This document shows positions 36,957 through 49,100 of a stretch of 64,000 nucleotides of DNA, in pieces. The notes beneath the pieces are model-generated. The model was given only the letters and a program-made list of their open reading frames with translations. It had not been told where the DNA came from and searched no databases. This DNA comes from Phocoena phocoena (taxonomy: Eukaryota > Chordata > Mammalia > Artiodactyla > Phocoenidae): assembly GCF_963924675.1 (NCBI RefSeq), contig NC_089228.1, forward strand, positions 91,914,894 through 91,978,893, given 5' to 3'. Both the position numbers and the translations under genes were made by a program. Position 1 is the stretch's first letter; each line of letters starts with the position of its first letter.

Positions 36957-39197
36957 AACATGGGCAAAGAGAGTTCAACTGCCTTCTCCTAAGTGAGTAA
37001 CTTGACAAGTTGGTTAGGTTAGAGTGACTCAGTGGGAATGTCTTGTGGACTTTACCAGATTAGTTTGTCAGTAGTCACCCGGAAAAAGAGAAAAGATTCT
37101 CAAATGTAGGAGACACCAATGAATTTGTTTTTCTTGCATTTGGATTAGCAGAGCTAATGAGCAGAAGATCTGGGACTCAGATCCACGTAGGCCCAAGTCC
37201 AGAGTCTCTCCTCTTAACCATCCCCATAAATTAATACGTTTTATGAAAATCTCAAACATATGGGCATAAACCCATGAGTAATCTGGATCTACCAGTGTAC
37301 CGACGTAATTAGCTCAAGTCCTAAGGTTAACGCTACTAGGCTTTCTTTCTTTCTTTTTTTTTTACTAGGCTTTCTTGCTTAGTTTAGGATCAATAAATTA
37401 TCAACATATTGGATGACTGCCCCATGCCTTAGAAAATCCTTACTGAGTGCTCTGAACAGAGCACCGTGTTGGGGCACGCATATCACTAGATGGAGGAATG
37501 GACAGAAGGAGTCTCTCATCTTCCTTTCCCTTCTAATTTCTCAGACTGTTTAGACAATGAAAGGACAAAAAATGTTTTAGATTCTTGCTCCACGCACAGG
37601 AAGGCACTATTTCCTTTTAAAATGCAAGCCCAAATAAAGACAGAAAAGGAGAGGGAGGGGTAGTAGAAACTCTTTCTCTCACTTCTGGAGGAATAAAAAA
37701 CTCAGACTTCCAGTTTTTTTAATAGAATAAAATCCACAGACCAGTCAATGACCATAAATTATCTTCCCTTTAGTTGGAAACTAAACTTCCCTTTAGTCAG
37801 AAACCGGTACACATTAATTCCATGCAAACACACATACACACACACAATTTCATTGTCCGGTCTTAGCAGCGTAAGGCATGTTGGAGAAAATATGGAAAGT
37901 GTGCGTAGGAAGGAAGGCAATGCCTTCTGACTTACGGCACAACAGATGTGGTTCTCCACCACACCGGTGCTTCCTACCTGTCCGAAATTAACCAGGGCTA
38001 GAGGTGGTGGGGTCCAGGTGGAAGACCTCCCCAAACCCCTGGCGATAGCCTTCCTGGGGGGTGATGCCCATCCAGGGCTTCAGAAGCACTGGTCCAGTAG
38101 AAGTTACATTTTCAGTTCAGGCTAAAATTTGGGAGCCACTCATGGTAGAGATGATTAAAGATTATCTTTCAGATCTCTCCCTGGTGATATGAGATGCCTC
38201 AATGCCAAGAGAAATCATTTCCCCTCTCCTAGTTAACTAAACACTTTCTACAGTTTTATTTGGCCAGGTAACTCCTATAAATGACTGTGCAGTGCAGTTC
38301 TTTTTATGTGTAGTGTAAAAAGAACTTTGGATGGCGAGTAAAGTAATGGGCCCAGGTCTAGATCCCATGGCCAGGTCAGTAGTGTGTCACTGAACTTCAC
38401 TTTTCATGCTTGTGAATTAGAAATATCCTATTTTCCCTAGATCCAACTGGTATAAAAGTAAATGAAGAGTTGAGTGTGCCCGGGTCCCTTGAAAAATTCT
38501 GCACACAAATAGGATTTTTAAATTGTCACTAAAATTCTTAACAAAGATAATGTAAGGACTAGAACAATCTTTTGCCCAAAGATCATTTTTATAAATTACA
38601 ACAAGGGGAGAGAAGAAAAGCATGTTCTGCACATGTTTTGTAAGTTGATCTATATCATGAGCGTTGTAATATGTCTGTGATATGAGAGGGGTGCTTTCAA
38701 AGTGCAAGATGTGATGACCCATTAATACATCATGAAATCAATTCAGTGTGTCATGAACTGTCTTTAAAAATGAAGAAAAGAACAGAGCAATAGAATGGAC
38801 TAGATGAAATACATCATAATGAACTGTACATGATAAGGATAACTGTTGTTTTGAGAAACTGGGTGATGAAATAAAATACATTTTTTCCTACAGGTCAAGG
38901 TTGAAAAATTTGAAACCCTTCATAATAGAGAATATAAGAAACGTGTTTCTTAGTCCAAAATGAGAAAGGAAATTTGAAATTGGATCGTCATCATTGTCAA
39001 CCAGGGCTGTAGGCAAATCTCTTATCTTCTTCCAGGATAAATGGAGGCGTGAAGGTGGAGGAATGGGGGTGGGGGACAGGGAAGAAGAAGCAAACGGTAG
39101 GGTGGCTTCACATTTTGATCTGTGGCTCACGGCCTTATTTTTAAAACCAGTTAACTGTTTTAGAGTCTGGCAAGGAGGAGGGAATCAAGGCAATCTG
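36957..39197. other. Intronic stretch, MIR-like trace
   Basis: 38300-38420 ('gggcccaggtctagatccc', 'tgtcactgaacttcac') looks like a MIR fragment. A short duplicated 'actaggctttctt' lies near 37336 and 37366. No gene is visible. Confidence 0.45.
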
Positions 39198-39745
39198 GAT
39201 GAGTTTTCTATTTGTGCATAATGAATTACCACAAACTTAGTGGCTTAAAACAATATACATTTACCATCTCACAGCTTCTGGGCAAGGTGAAGCTATATTC
39301 TCCGCTCGGTCTCACAGGGCTGAGATCAAGGTGTCGGCAAGGCTACATTTCTATCTGGAGCTTTGGGTCCCCTTCAAAGTGCACACAGTCATTGGCAGAA
39401 TTTGATTTCTTACACTTGTGGGACTGAAGTCTCTGTTTTACTGCTGGCTGTCAGCAGAGGGTCCCTCTCAGCTTCTAGAGGCTGCCCTCTTACAATGTGG
39501 TAGCTCATGTGTTCAAGGCCAGCAGGAGAATCTCTCTACAGCCACAATGACTGTCTTATGTGACCTTACATAATCACTGGAGTGACTATCCCATCACCCT
39601 GATCATAAACCTAATCAAAGGATCGATATCCCATAAATTCACAGCTCATTCCTACACTCAAGGGGAGAGGATTATACTGGGCATGTATGTACGTTAGGCC
39701 GTGGGACTCTTGGAGTTGGTCTTAGAATCCCTGCTAATAGTTAGA
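39198..39745 (+). mobile_element. LTR-like mammalian repeat (family uncertain)
   Basis: It shows the widespread order 'gaattaccacaaacttagtgg', 'gatcaaggtgtcggcaagg', 'gcttctagaggctgccctc', 'aaggccagcaggagaatctc' and 'actcaaggggagaggattat'. I recognise it as a common old LTR-type repeat but not the exact family. Confidence 0.65.
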
Positions 39746-40019
39746 ATCTACCAAAAGCAATGACCATCAAGCATTTAGAACAACTTAAAAGAAATGTACA
39801 CCAGCCTTCCACAGGACATGAACAGATGTCCCTCTACAAAAAGCCTCCATGGTCAAATAAGTCTGGGAAAATGTAGGTTTAAATAATAATATTTTACATG
39901 CTTCTTCAGTGAACAGAATATGGGATTTTCCCAAACATATTTAATCCAGGAAAATATTTTTTTGAGTCTGTGCTAAGTAAATTCACCACTTTATTAATAT
40001 TAGTGTAATTACATCAGAA

Positions 40020-40515
40020 GCACTTGCATTACTGCTCTCGGACTGTCATTTTATCTCCTCCATGATGCCTTTCCTGATCACCCTTGTCTGCAAGATCCCT
40101 ACTTCCCCGAATTTCGGTAGTACTAATGGTTTACCTTGCTTGATTGGCTGTTTGCTTATAATTGGTAAATATAAAATACTTTTACATTTTGATGGTGACC
40201 CTCTACAAAATTTAATCTCTTTGAAGGCTGACACTCTGGCTTAAAGCAACAGTGAAGAGCGCTGGAGACAGCTGTGTAGTGGTGAAGCATGCTGGCTGAG
40301 AGTTCTGGGGGGCAATTCACCAGCTTTGGGACTAGTGAGCAAACCAGTTACCCTCTCTCTGAACCTCTTCTGATTCATCTTTAAATTGAGATTGCTGCAA
40401 GAGATGCCTTCTAAGGTCTCTTCCCATCTAATACTCTCTATGTGTTTTCCTAAGCCCTGCCCCATCTCCTAGGGGGCCTGGCCCATAATAAGCACTTGAT
40501 AAATATTTGTTGACT
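40020..40515. mobile_element. L2-like fragment followed by MIR
   Basis: 40020-40250 ('cctccatgatgcctttcctg', 'tctctttgaaggctgacac') resembles the antisense L2 3' end. 40262-40515 ('gcaaaccagttaccctctc', 'cctggcccataataagcac', 'gataaatatttgttgac') is MIR on the plus strand. Confidence 0.55.
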
Positions 40516-41091
40516 GATTAATTGCATGCTTGCATCACTGTGGATTCAAAGATGTTCTAAGAGGTTGCTAGCTTCCAGCTGGCCAGGTGCTCAGCCCCAG
40601 TCTGGGCATCTAACACACACAACCCGTAGACCACAGGTGACTCATGTTGGTTTGGCCTTGCCTTATGCTTCCGCAGCATAAGTGGTCACCTTCATTAGCA
40701 TGATGGGAGGTACCCCTTGGGAAGTCCTCTTACCCTAAAATATCTTCCCTTCCCAATGCCTGATATTCCTTTTAAAGATTCATTTTCTACCATTTTCTCT
40801 CAGAGCCCTATTATAACTCTAAGTAAATAATTGCATGAGTAATTGTTTAATAACATCCTCTAGAAAGTAAGTCACCTTACTTTCATACATACATAGGAAT
40901 GTAGGGTGAGCAAGAGATAAACCTCTGCTCTTATAAGTCACTAAAATTTTGGAAATGTTTGTTAACGTAGCGTAACACAGCCTGCTTTGATATAGACATG
41001 CTAGGAGAAAAGAACATGAGTTTGCTATTTGACTATGAAGGGATTTTGTGCTGGTGGGGATTTCAGGTGGGGACGCCTGTCTCGCTGCTCA

Positions 41092-41250
41092 AAATGTAGC
41101 AACAGACCAGTAGCATTAGCATCACCCAGAGCTTGTTAAAACTGTAGACTCTTGGGCTGCATCCTAGATGTACTGACTCAGACGCTGCACTTTAACAAGA
41201 TCTCCAGGTGATTCAGATGAAGATCAGAGTTTGAGAAGTAGTCATCTAGA
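41092..41250 (+). mobile_element. MER5A-like copy 1
   Basis: 'agcatcacccagagcttgtt', 'gtactgactcagacgctg' and 'ctccaggtgattcagatg', then 'gtttgagaagtag', follow MER5A order. It is diverged, and a second copy follows within 50 bp. Confidence 0.7.
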
Positions 41251-41294
41251 GGCAGCTAGAGGCTAACTTTGAGAGCCATCCACACACCACAGGC

Positions 41295-41478
41295 TCTTAG
41301 GGTGTAGTCCCTGGCCTAGCAGCATCACCATCACATGGGAACTTTTCAGAAATGTAGATTCTTGGGCCTCAACCAGGACCTACTGAATCAGAGGCTCTGT
41401 AAGTGGGGCCCAGCAATCTGTGTCTTAACAACCCTGCAGGCGATTCTCATACACGCTAAAGTTTGGGGACCACTATCA
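41295..41478 (+). mobile_element. MER5A-like copy 2
   Basis: 'gtgtagtccctggcctagcag', 'tcttgggcctcaaccaggac', 'ctactgaatcagaggctctg', 'acaaccctgcaggcgattct' and 'tttggggaccactatc' give the full MER5A order in the same orientation as copy 1. Confidence 0.75.
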
Positions 41479-42397
41479 TATATCAATGAGAGTTAAAATT
41501 ACAGGAGTTAGTATTCTCCTGAAAGAAGAGAGGAAGGCATGGACAATTATAACATTGTTCCTATGAGAAGATACAATCTGTTTTATGACAATCTTTATGA
41601 TGTATCTTCTAGAATGCACACTGGGAATGTCTAGGCCTGGTGGACTGCTTTTCTATTGAGTGGAAGCAACTAGGACAGTGCTCTGGGTTAAGAGGGAGGG
41701 CACAGAAAGGGAGGTGGGCATCAAAAAATTGCCTTCTATTTTGCCTACTGATCTTCTGGGGCTTATTACTCTTGGAGTACTGTGATAAGTGCTATAGGGA
41801 ACATTTCCAACGAATGCCTTTCCTGGATATGAGTCTCCTGAAACATCCATTCCTCTCCCTTTCATCAAGAATGCGGTAGAGTAAGAAGGGGCAACTCCAG
41901 ATATTACACCCAAGAATCTGCATAGCCATGTGAAGTCACACATTATGTCTGACTATGGCTTATGTGGGGATGCCACAGTCCCAGTATATTCATTCACTTG
42001 TTCAGTCACTCACTTTATCATCCAGTATTTCATGAGTGACTTTTATGTGCACGGCCAATGGAGAGCCCTCTTGTTCTGTGCTTAGAAAAGGGATTGAGTG
42101 GAGCACCGGCCAGGAAAGTAATGGTTCTTTCCTCCATCTGAGACTCAATGATGCAATGAAGCCACCTCTCCTCTCACTTCAATCACAGAAAGGGTAGGCT
42201 AAGGCTGTATCACATTGTGATTTCCTAGTTTCACTGTTCTCTTTTGCAAAGAGAAAAAAGTCAGGGATTGAGAAAGCCAAGGAGGAGACTGTATCCCCGA
42301 TGGAACACAGACTATCTCCATCCCTGCAGACCTGCTGCCTGGACTGTGTGCTAAGTCCTCATTTCCCACGAGGGACATGATGCATCCATCAGGGTGG

Positions 42398-42720
42398 GGG
42401 TTGGCAGCTCTGGCTGCAAGTTATCTGGTTTTGGGTTTTTTCGGCTGCACTGCATGGCACGTGGGATCTTAGTTCCCTAACCAGGGATGGAACCCACGCC
42501 CCCTGCAATGGAAATGTGGAGTCTTAGCCATTGGACCGCCAGGGAGGTCCCTGGCTGCACGTTAGAATCACCTGTGGAATCCATAAACCTCTTAAGGCCA
42601 AGACCACTCCTCAGACCAATTAAACCAGCACCTCTTGGAGCGAGATCTAGGCACTGGTATTCAGAAAAACTTTTCCAGGTGGTTGCATTGCACAGGAAGG
42701 CCTGGGACCTACTGCTCCAG
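42398..42720 (+). mobile_element. MER5A-like element split by a SINE
   Basis: The right part has 'cacgttagaatcacctgtgg', 'accactcctcagaccaatt' and 'ctaggcactggtattcag'. The left part is short. The SINE at 42424-42550 divides it. Confidence 0.6.
42424..42550 (-). mobile_element. CHR-1-like SINE, minus strand, 14-bp TSD
   Basis: It reads T-rich edge, 'cggctgcactgcatggcac', 'gtgggatcttagttccctaa', then 'accgccagggaggtcc' on the right. It is flanked by ctggctgcaagtta (42410-42423) and ctggctgcacgtta (42551-42564). Confidence 0.92.
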
Positions 42721-43455
42721 GGCGGGTAAGGTCCCAGGTCTTGGTTCTTTATGAAGCCGAGCTTCACCCTCTGAAAGTCAAATCCTAGCTTCCTAGGATT
42801 CTCAGCCCAACTCTTTCAACTTTAGGTGTTTGTTTTAGAATTTGAAGTGAGCTATTAAATTTAAACTATTTTGTTATATTTCAATTATCTTTTATATTTA
42901 TATGGCTCTTACCAAACTTCAGATGCAGAATATTTAGTCAAAACAACAATTCTTATTTTTTCTTATTCAACAAGGTATGCTGGTAGTAGATCTACTTTTT
43001 AATGAATAATGTCATTCATTACACACTGAGCCTAACAATGCTATTTGTTAAATAGGAACTAATCAAATTCATACATAGAATTTACAGGTGAGGACAGATG
43101 TGAACAGTTTTTGAGAACAAAGCAGCACAAAGTATGAACTAAAAATTAGCAGCAAATACTTCCTTGATTATAAAATGGTTGTGAGACTAGTAAAAAGAAT
43201 AGGATACAGATGACATAAATAAATTGACCTTTTAAACTGGTGATGTTGATTGTTGCAGTATGAGTTTGGCCATAGTAAGATTATAAAGACAGAAGAAATG
43301 TTTCATACTATGATCTGGATTAGGGACAGAACTTGCAGTGCTATACATCTCATTTTCGGGATGTCTCTCACAGTAACTGGTTCTGTTGCTTCCCTGTTTT
43401 CTATCTTACACTGCCCATTCCCTAGGCAGCCCTGGCTCTCAGGATACACTCTTAC

Positions 43456-43533
43456 CTCTTGGGGTTGTTGGTACTGAGAGGCCATCAGAAGGAAAGCTCG
43501 CTGGGCCTGGAAAGCACTATGCACCATTTCTGC
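43456..43533 (-). CDS. CAP2: CAP2 coding exon, helical folded domain, residues ~75-100
   Basis: This 78-bp phase-0 minus-strand exon has 26 codons. It begins AEMVHSAFQAQRAFLL and ends MASQYQQPQE. This is diagnostic of CAP2; the CAP1 counterpart I recall reads EMVHTGLKLERALLV. The acceptor is a T-rich tract with TTTTGTTCCCAG (AG at 43535-43534) and the donor is CAAGAG|gtaagag at 43455. It joins in frame to the exon at 946-1089 across a 42-kb intron. These residues belong to the first helices of the N-terminal domain that acts with cofilin on actin. The upstream partner exon, expected to end ...DVETH, is not found within the window. Confidence 0.95.
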
Positions 43534-43565
43534 CTGGGAACAAAAAGGAATAGGAAAGTTTAATT

Positions 43566-44155
43566 GTTTGAGCTCTTAAATGGAGCATTACCACATGATC
43601 CAGCAGTTCCATCTTCAGGTATATACCCAAGAAAAATGAAAACACATGTCCACACAAAAACGTGTAAATAAGTGCTCATAGCAGCATTATTCATAATAGC
43701 CAGGAAGTAGAAAGAACCAGAATGTCCATCAACTGATGAATGGATAAACAAAATGTGGTATATCCAGACAATGGAATATTATTCTGCATTCAAAAGAAAT
43801 GAATTTCTGATCCATGCTACAACATGGGGAACTTTAAAAACATTATGCTGAGTGAATGGAGCCAGTCACAAAAGACCACATTTGTATGATTCTGTTTACA
43901 TGAAATGTCCGGAATAAGCCAATCTACAGAGACAGAAAGTAGATTAGTGACTGCCAGGGGCTGGTGGGAGGAAGGAATGGGCAGTGACTGCTAATGAGTA
44001 TGGAGCTTCTTTTGGGGGTGATGAAAATGTTCCGGAATTAGACAGTGGTGATGGTTTCACAACTTGGTGAATATACTAAAGATCTCTGAATCATATACTT
44101 TAGAAGAGTGAATGTTATGATGTGTGAATTATATCTCAACAAAGCTGTTAAAAAA
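43566..44155 (+). mobile_element. Old L1 3' end, plus strand
   Basis: The sense L1 shows 'tggagcattaccacatgatcc', 'agcagcattattcataatag', 'aatgtccatcaactgatgaa', 'agtgactgccaggggctgg' and an A-run at the end. A short gtttgagc repeat lies at both edges. It begins just 30 bp upstream of the CAP2 exon acceptor. Confidence 0.88.
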
Positions 44156-44291
44156 AAGTTTGAGCCCCAAAGTGCAATTGTTTTCCAAAGGGTGTCTCTC
44201 CTGTCCTCTTTCATGCCCCAATCTGTTCCATACCTTCTAATGGAAAGAAAATTGTCCTTTAAGCCATCCCCATAAAGATATGCTCACCAAG

Positions 44292-44414
44292 GATATATGT
44301 ATAAGTATAACTGATTCACTCTGCTGTACACCTGAAACTAACACAACACTGTAAATCAAATATACTCCAATAAAAATTTTAAAAATACAAAATTTTAATA
44401 AGAAGGAAAAAAAA
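44292..44414 (+). mobile_element. Tiny L1 3'-end insertion with 18-bp TSD
   Basis: This roughly 120-bp sense L1 tail ('aactgattcactctgctgta', 'acacaacactgtaaatcaaa', 'tactccaataaaaatttt', poly(A)) is bounded by the perfect duplication aaagatatgctcaccaag at 44274-44291 and 44415-44432. Confidence 0.95.
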
Positions 44415-44432
44415 AAAGATATGCTCACCAAG

Positions 44433-46993
44433 AGCTAGTGATTTCTACCACTGTTCATTAAGACTGGTCTGAAGGAGATTTCAGGGCTACCTGGACTCAA
44501 CCCCACCCCAGAAAGGCCTTGAGCAGATGGGAATGTCTTTAAACACATGGTACCATATTCTCTTATCTTTACCTTCTACCCATGCTTAACTAATTCTTTA
44601 ATTTTTTAAATTTAAAAAGTTACAGAAGAGTACCAAGAAGAAAATAATTCCAAATATCGTATCACACAATCAGTCATTTTTGGCATTTTTTTCTAGTTTT
44701 TAGGAAAATTCACACAGTTGTTCTCATAAGACAAAGCATAATGATTTAGAATAATTTTTTAGGGCCATAAGGTACAAAGATTAAAGTTTTAAAAGAATGC
44801 CTCACAACCTAGAAATAATCATTATTAATGTGAGATGAACATCATGGCAGCCACCATTTAAGATCTATATGCAGAGAGACTTTGGTAAAATGGGACCACA
44901 CCCTAGGTGCCATTTTTTAAAATAAAAAGTATACATTTTAATTATAATTGAATACTAAAAATGAAAGAAAGAATTGATAAACTTCAAATAAAAGTCTCTG
45001 CACTGTAATAATTATGTCCTGAATGATTCTAAGGTAAAAAAATATAAAATATTAAGAAATTGGAATAATTATGTGTTTATACTTTAAACTAATACATGAT
45101 ATAATTTTAGACAATACTGATTGACTCCTTATTGGGAAAGATGAGAACATAAGGACTTCCCCACTTCTTTCTATCTCTGGTCCCCATTTTTCATATTTTT
45201 TTAGTTATTATTTTTACTGTAATATTAATTCCCATAGCTATTGAGAATTAGTTTTACATTTAAACCTACCTAGTGGTTCTCACCAGTTGTTTTACCATGA
45301 CTTCTCCATTTCTGAGTTATTTTGATTTTTTTAACTGGTTGGACTCCCATTATCAAGGTATGTTCTTCAAAAAGGTCTCAAAGTTGCTTAAGTTCTTCAG
45401 TCTCAAGCATGTCTCCCTGTCATCTATATATTTTAACAACATCTTGGCTCGATGTAACATCCCTGGGTCTCTCTCTCTTACCATGTACAGACAGCATAGC
45501 AGTGAATGTGGCAACGCAGAAATCTAAGCCACCTTGATTTTGTTTCTCCCTTGTGGGAAACTGACTTTTCTATTTTGACACCTGAAGAATTATTTCTTTC
45601 TCCTTGGATTTTAACGGCTTTACTAAGTTATGTTTGCATTTTGAGCATTCTGTGTTATATTTCTTGGAATAGATTTGGTCCTTTCTTCATTTATGGGAAA
45701 TTTTCTTATATTACTATATCTTTCAAAATATCTTTTGTTCCATTTGTTAGATTCTCTACTCAGGGACTCCAATTATTATCCTCATATTGTATAATTTTGA
45801 ATGTTTTCATATCATTTAGATTCTCTCTCCCTCTCTCTGCCTTTAATTTCCTTGTCTGTAATCTGTATTTACTGTGATTATATCAACAGTTTTCTCTATT
45901 GTTGGTAAACAGATTTTCAATAGGGTCTCATATACATGAACATTTCTAATTTATATTTCATTTCTGTATTCATGCTGTTTTTGGTTTTTATTTGTTAGAC
46001 TTCAATTTCCCTTTCATTCTTATTGTTCTATCACCTTATGCTATTTAAAAAATATGTTTATACTCTTATTAAATTTTAAGTTACTTATTAGTCTAAGAGT
46101 CTAATAAGATTAAGCCATAGTGAAGAATCTGTTTCTGTTCATTGTTTTATTTTCTTTGAGGGCAAGCCCATGTCTTTCCTTTGCATGCTCTGTTCCTCTC
46201 TGACACACTATTTCTAGCCACCATGTGGGTGATTCCTTGAGTCTTTTGCCACCATATGAGAGATTGGTTTATTTTCCATTTCAAACAAGAGTGTTCTACC
46301 TAATCTTCTAAGGCCTGATGGAACAGGGGATAGGGAAAGGGAGTGCTCAACTTTTCTCATAATTTTTCATCCAAGCGTTTTTTTTCCTACTGACAAGAAA
46401 ATGCTTGAAAGCAAACCAAGGTTTCTAGACCATTTACATTTAAAATCACAAATTCATCACCATCAACATAACAGATTAAGTCTTATGAATATTTAAATGA
46501 GGGTAATTTTCCATTTTGGAGTACACCATCTCCTCTTTGTCCTGGTAGCCTGATTGCTGGGATTATATTGCTCAAAATCTCAAATTCTGAATATTCCTTA
46601 GGGAGATAGTGGATTTTCACATTTTACTGTCCTGGAGGCTACAATGATCTTATGAATGTGAAGCTCTGAGCTACATGAATGTTTATCCATACATCAAAAT
46701 GTGTATTTTCAGTGGATCAGAAGGACTTTTGTCAGTCTCTAATGACCACATTTCCAAAAGAAGATTATGAAATAAAACTCTCCACTGCTTGGATATAAAT
46801 AAAAGAACTGCACTTCTCCCAACAACGATAATATAGAAGTATGGTCCTTGTCTACAACAAGCATTGTGGAGTCAGCTGAATTATAGTTGGTGTGGAAACA
46901 GTAATTTGGGATTGCCTGACTTCTACAGTTAAAACTGCAGCTCAGAGGTGGCATTAACAATAATTTTGTAGTTATCCCAAGATGAACACTATC
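44433..46993. other. AT-rich intronic stretch, nothing firm
   Basis: 45560-45860 ('tgagcattctgtgttatatt', 'gggactccaattattatcct') vaguely resembles antisense L1 internal sequence. No gene is visible. Confidence 0.4.
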
Positions 46994-47000
46994 ACTGGCC

Positions 47001-47027
47001 TTTTTTTTTTTTTTTTTTTTTTTTTTT
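47001..47027 (+). repeat. Poly(T) run flanked by a direct duplication
   Basis: This is a 27-base T run. The sequence actggcctttttt occurs at 46994-47006 and again at 47028-47040, as expected of a retroposed poly(A) with almost no body, inserted in minus orientation. Confidence 0.9.
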
Positions 47028-47040
47028 ACTGGCCTTTTTT

Positions 47041-48603
47041 ACTTTCCCTAGAAACAACATTTAGCCTGTTGCTAACAGAACAATCTTCCAACGGGTCTGA
47101 TTAGCCAAGATGGCCAATTTCATTAATTAGTCTCTTCCCCCACATGGCCTTTCACTCAACAACAGAGGTGGAGGTTGGAGCACAGAATGGTTGAATATCT
47201 AGCTATCTGCTTCAACTCTCCCTACCGCTTTGCTTATATAGACAAATCTTTCTGAGGATTCAGCTGTGCACCTCTTTCAGCTCCCTGGAACTCTGGGCAC
47301 GATTAGCAGACTCTAAACCACATTCATTTTTAACTTCATCAGTCCACGTTTCAAAGGATTTTCATTCCACCTTTGAAATACTCTGACCTACCTGCTTCTT
47401 ACTTCTGGAAATTTCCATGAGTGCCCTCAACCAGACAGCATCCTATTTAGGACCAATGTCACTGAACCTGCTGAGTTCTGATAACTTGAAAGAGAGAATT
47501 TGGCTCGCTCAGGCAGTTCAAAACATTGTGAAAGAAAAAGCCAAACGTAGGGATTTTCAGTAACAACAAATAATTGAGGGTTTTTGCTGAGTTTATCACA
47601 CATGTGCCAGGCTCAGAGAGCCTCAGTGACCTTTGTGTGTATACATGCACATCTATCTGCTTGTGAGCACGTGTGTGCAGAGAGGAAAGGGACAGTTCGG
47701 GTAAGAGGCAAGGCTGTGCATTTTGTTTGAACTCTAGCCAATTATCACTTAGGCAACTGGGGTTCTTAGATAGGTTGGTGGACCATCTTGTTCTGTGGTC
47801 CTAGACAGTAGGAGAATGAATTTCAGTAATCAGTTTAAAGCAAGCCTCGGGACAAGCAGACACCAGTTACTATGACTTATTTCCATCTAATCCCCTTGGG
47901 AGAGAGCTGACTCACTGGGGAAGCTCAATTGATCTCTGAATATTCATCAAAGCTTTCCATTGTTTCATTGGGAAGCTACAGGCCACAAAGTACCATGTGG
48001 ATGGCAAAATGAACAGGTGCAACTGGGAGAAAGGGTACAGGTAATACTTAGAGGAAATGCAAGAAGCATCCAGCCAGGGTGCCTGTGCTGAAGGCATTTC
48101 CAGATCTTCTGAAACTGCATCAGCCCTCTTCCTAACAGCCAGACAGCCAAGGGAAGGGGATCCTCTTCCTCTGACTGAAGGTCAGGGGAATGGGCATCTG
48201 CTCATCAGGTACAATTTTTGGGCCCTGGGAAGGTCACTGTCAATGCCATCTTCACATTCCTCCCCAGTGAGTCTGCCAATGTCCCACATTTTACAATTAG
48301 AGATATTGTATTTTTAGATCTTATTCCTTAGGGCCATCTAATCTACCCTAAAGGAGAAGCCCCTTGAGTTTCAGCCAATGAAGAGGTAAAAGGGGACCTG
48401 ATAGATGAAAGCAAGACAGGAAAATGCGCTAAGAAAAAGAGGTGATAGGATGCCAAAGACAAGTTTCACCTACTTCATGATTTTGCTTAAAACAAGATTG
48501 AAGATGCTTAATTTTGTAGACATAAACATAAGCACTGACCCTACAAAGTTGGATTATGAAGTCATCTGTGTTGACATATAAAGGGCCATGAAGAAGACTT
48601 ACA
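47041..48603. other. Intronic stretch without a recognised gene or repeat
   Basis: No CAP2 exon, nameable repeat or splice-bounded coding segment is visible on either strand. Confidence 0.45.
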
Positions 48604-48604
48604 C

Positions 48605-48745
48605 CAGCAATTCTCAACCTTGAGTTTTCATTATAGTCACCTGGAGGGTTTGTTAAAACAGACTGTCATGTCTCAGCCCCAGGGTTTCAAATTCGGCAGG
48701 TTTGGGTGGGCCCAAGTATTTACATTTCTAACGAATTATCTAACA
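48605..48745 (+). mobile_element. MER5A-like copy, truncated by L1
   Basis: 'cagcaattctcaaccttgag', 'tcacctggagggtttgttaa' and 'tttacatttctaacgaatt' give MER5A order. The right terminus is lost where L1 sequence begins. Confidence 0.75.
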
Positions 48746-49100
48746 AATGCTGCTTGCTATAATCATTTAATTAGTTCCAGGAGTTTCTTCTCAATTCTTT
48801 TGAATTTTCTACATAGACAAAGATCATGTCATCTGTGATAAAAGACAGTTTTATATCTTCCTTCCCTATCTGTGTGCATTTTAATTCCTTTTCTTGCCTA
48901 ACTGCATTAGCAGAGATTTCTAGGATTGGTGAGAGGGGACATCCTCGCCTTGTACCTGATCTTAGTGGGAAAGCTTCAAGTTTCTCACTATTAAGTATGA
49001 TATTAGCTGTCGATTTCTTGCAGATAGTCTTTATAAGTTGAGAAAGTTCCTCTCTAGTCCTAGTTTACTGAGTTTTTATCATGAATGGGTATTGGATTTT

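Larger units (their letters stand above)
1090..43455 (-). other. CAP2: CAP2 large intron (~42.4 kb)
   Basis: This interval separates the CAP2 exons at 43456-43533 and 946-1089. Its donor is GAG|gtaagag at 43455 and its acceptor is TTGCTTCCAG at 1090. It is filled with SINEs, L1 pieces, LTRs and old repeats listed separately. No other CAP2 coding exon is needed, because the flanking exons join in phase 0 and give the expected CAP2 order (...QYQQPQE / NDVAALL...). Confidence 0.9.

Noticed and set aside
527..43533. Assignment to CAP1
   Set aside because: Residues such as VHSAFQAQRAFLL and [14 protein letters not shown] fit CAP2; the CAP1 sequence I recall differs at many of these positions.
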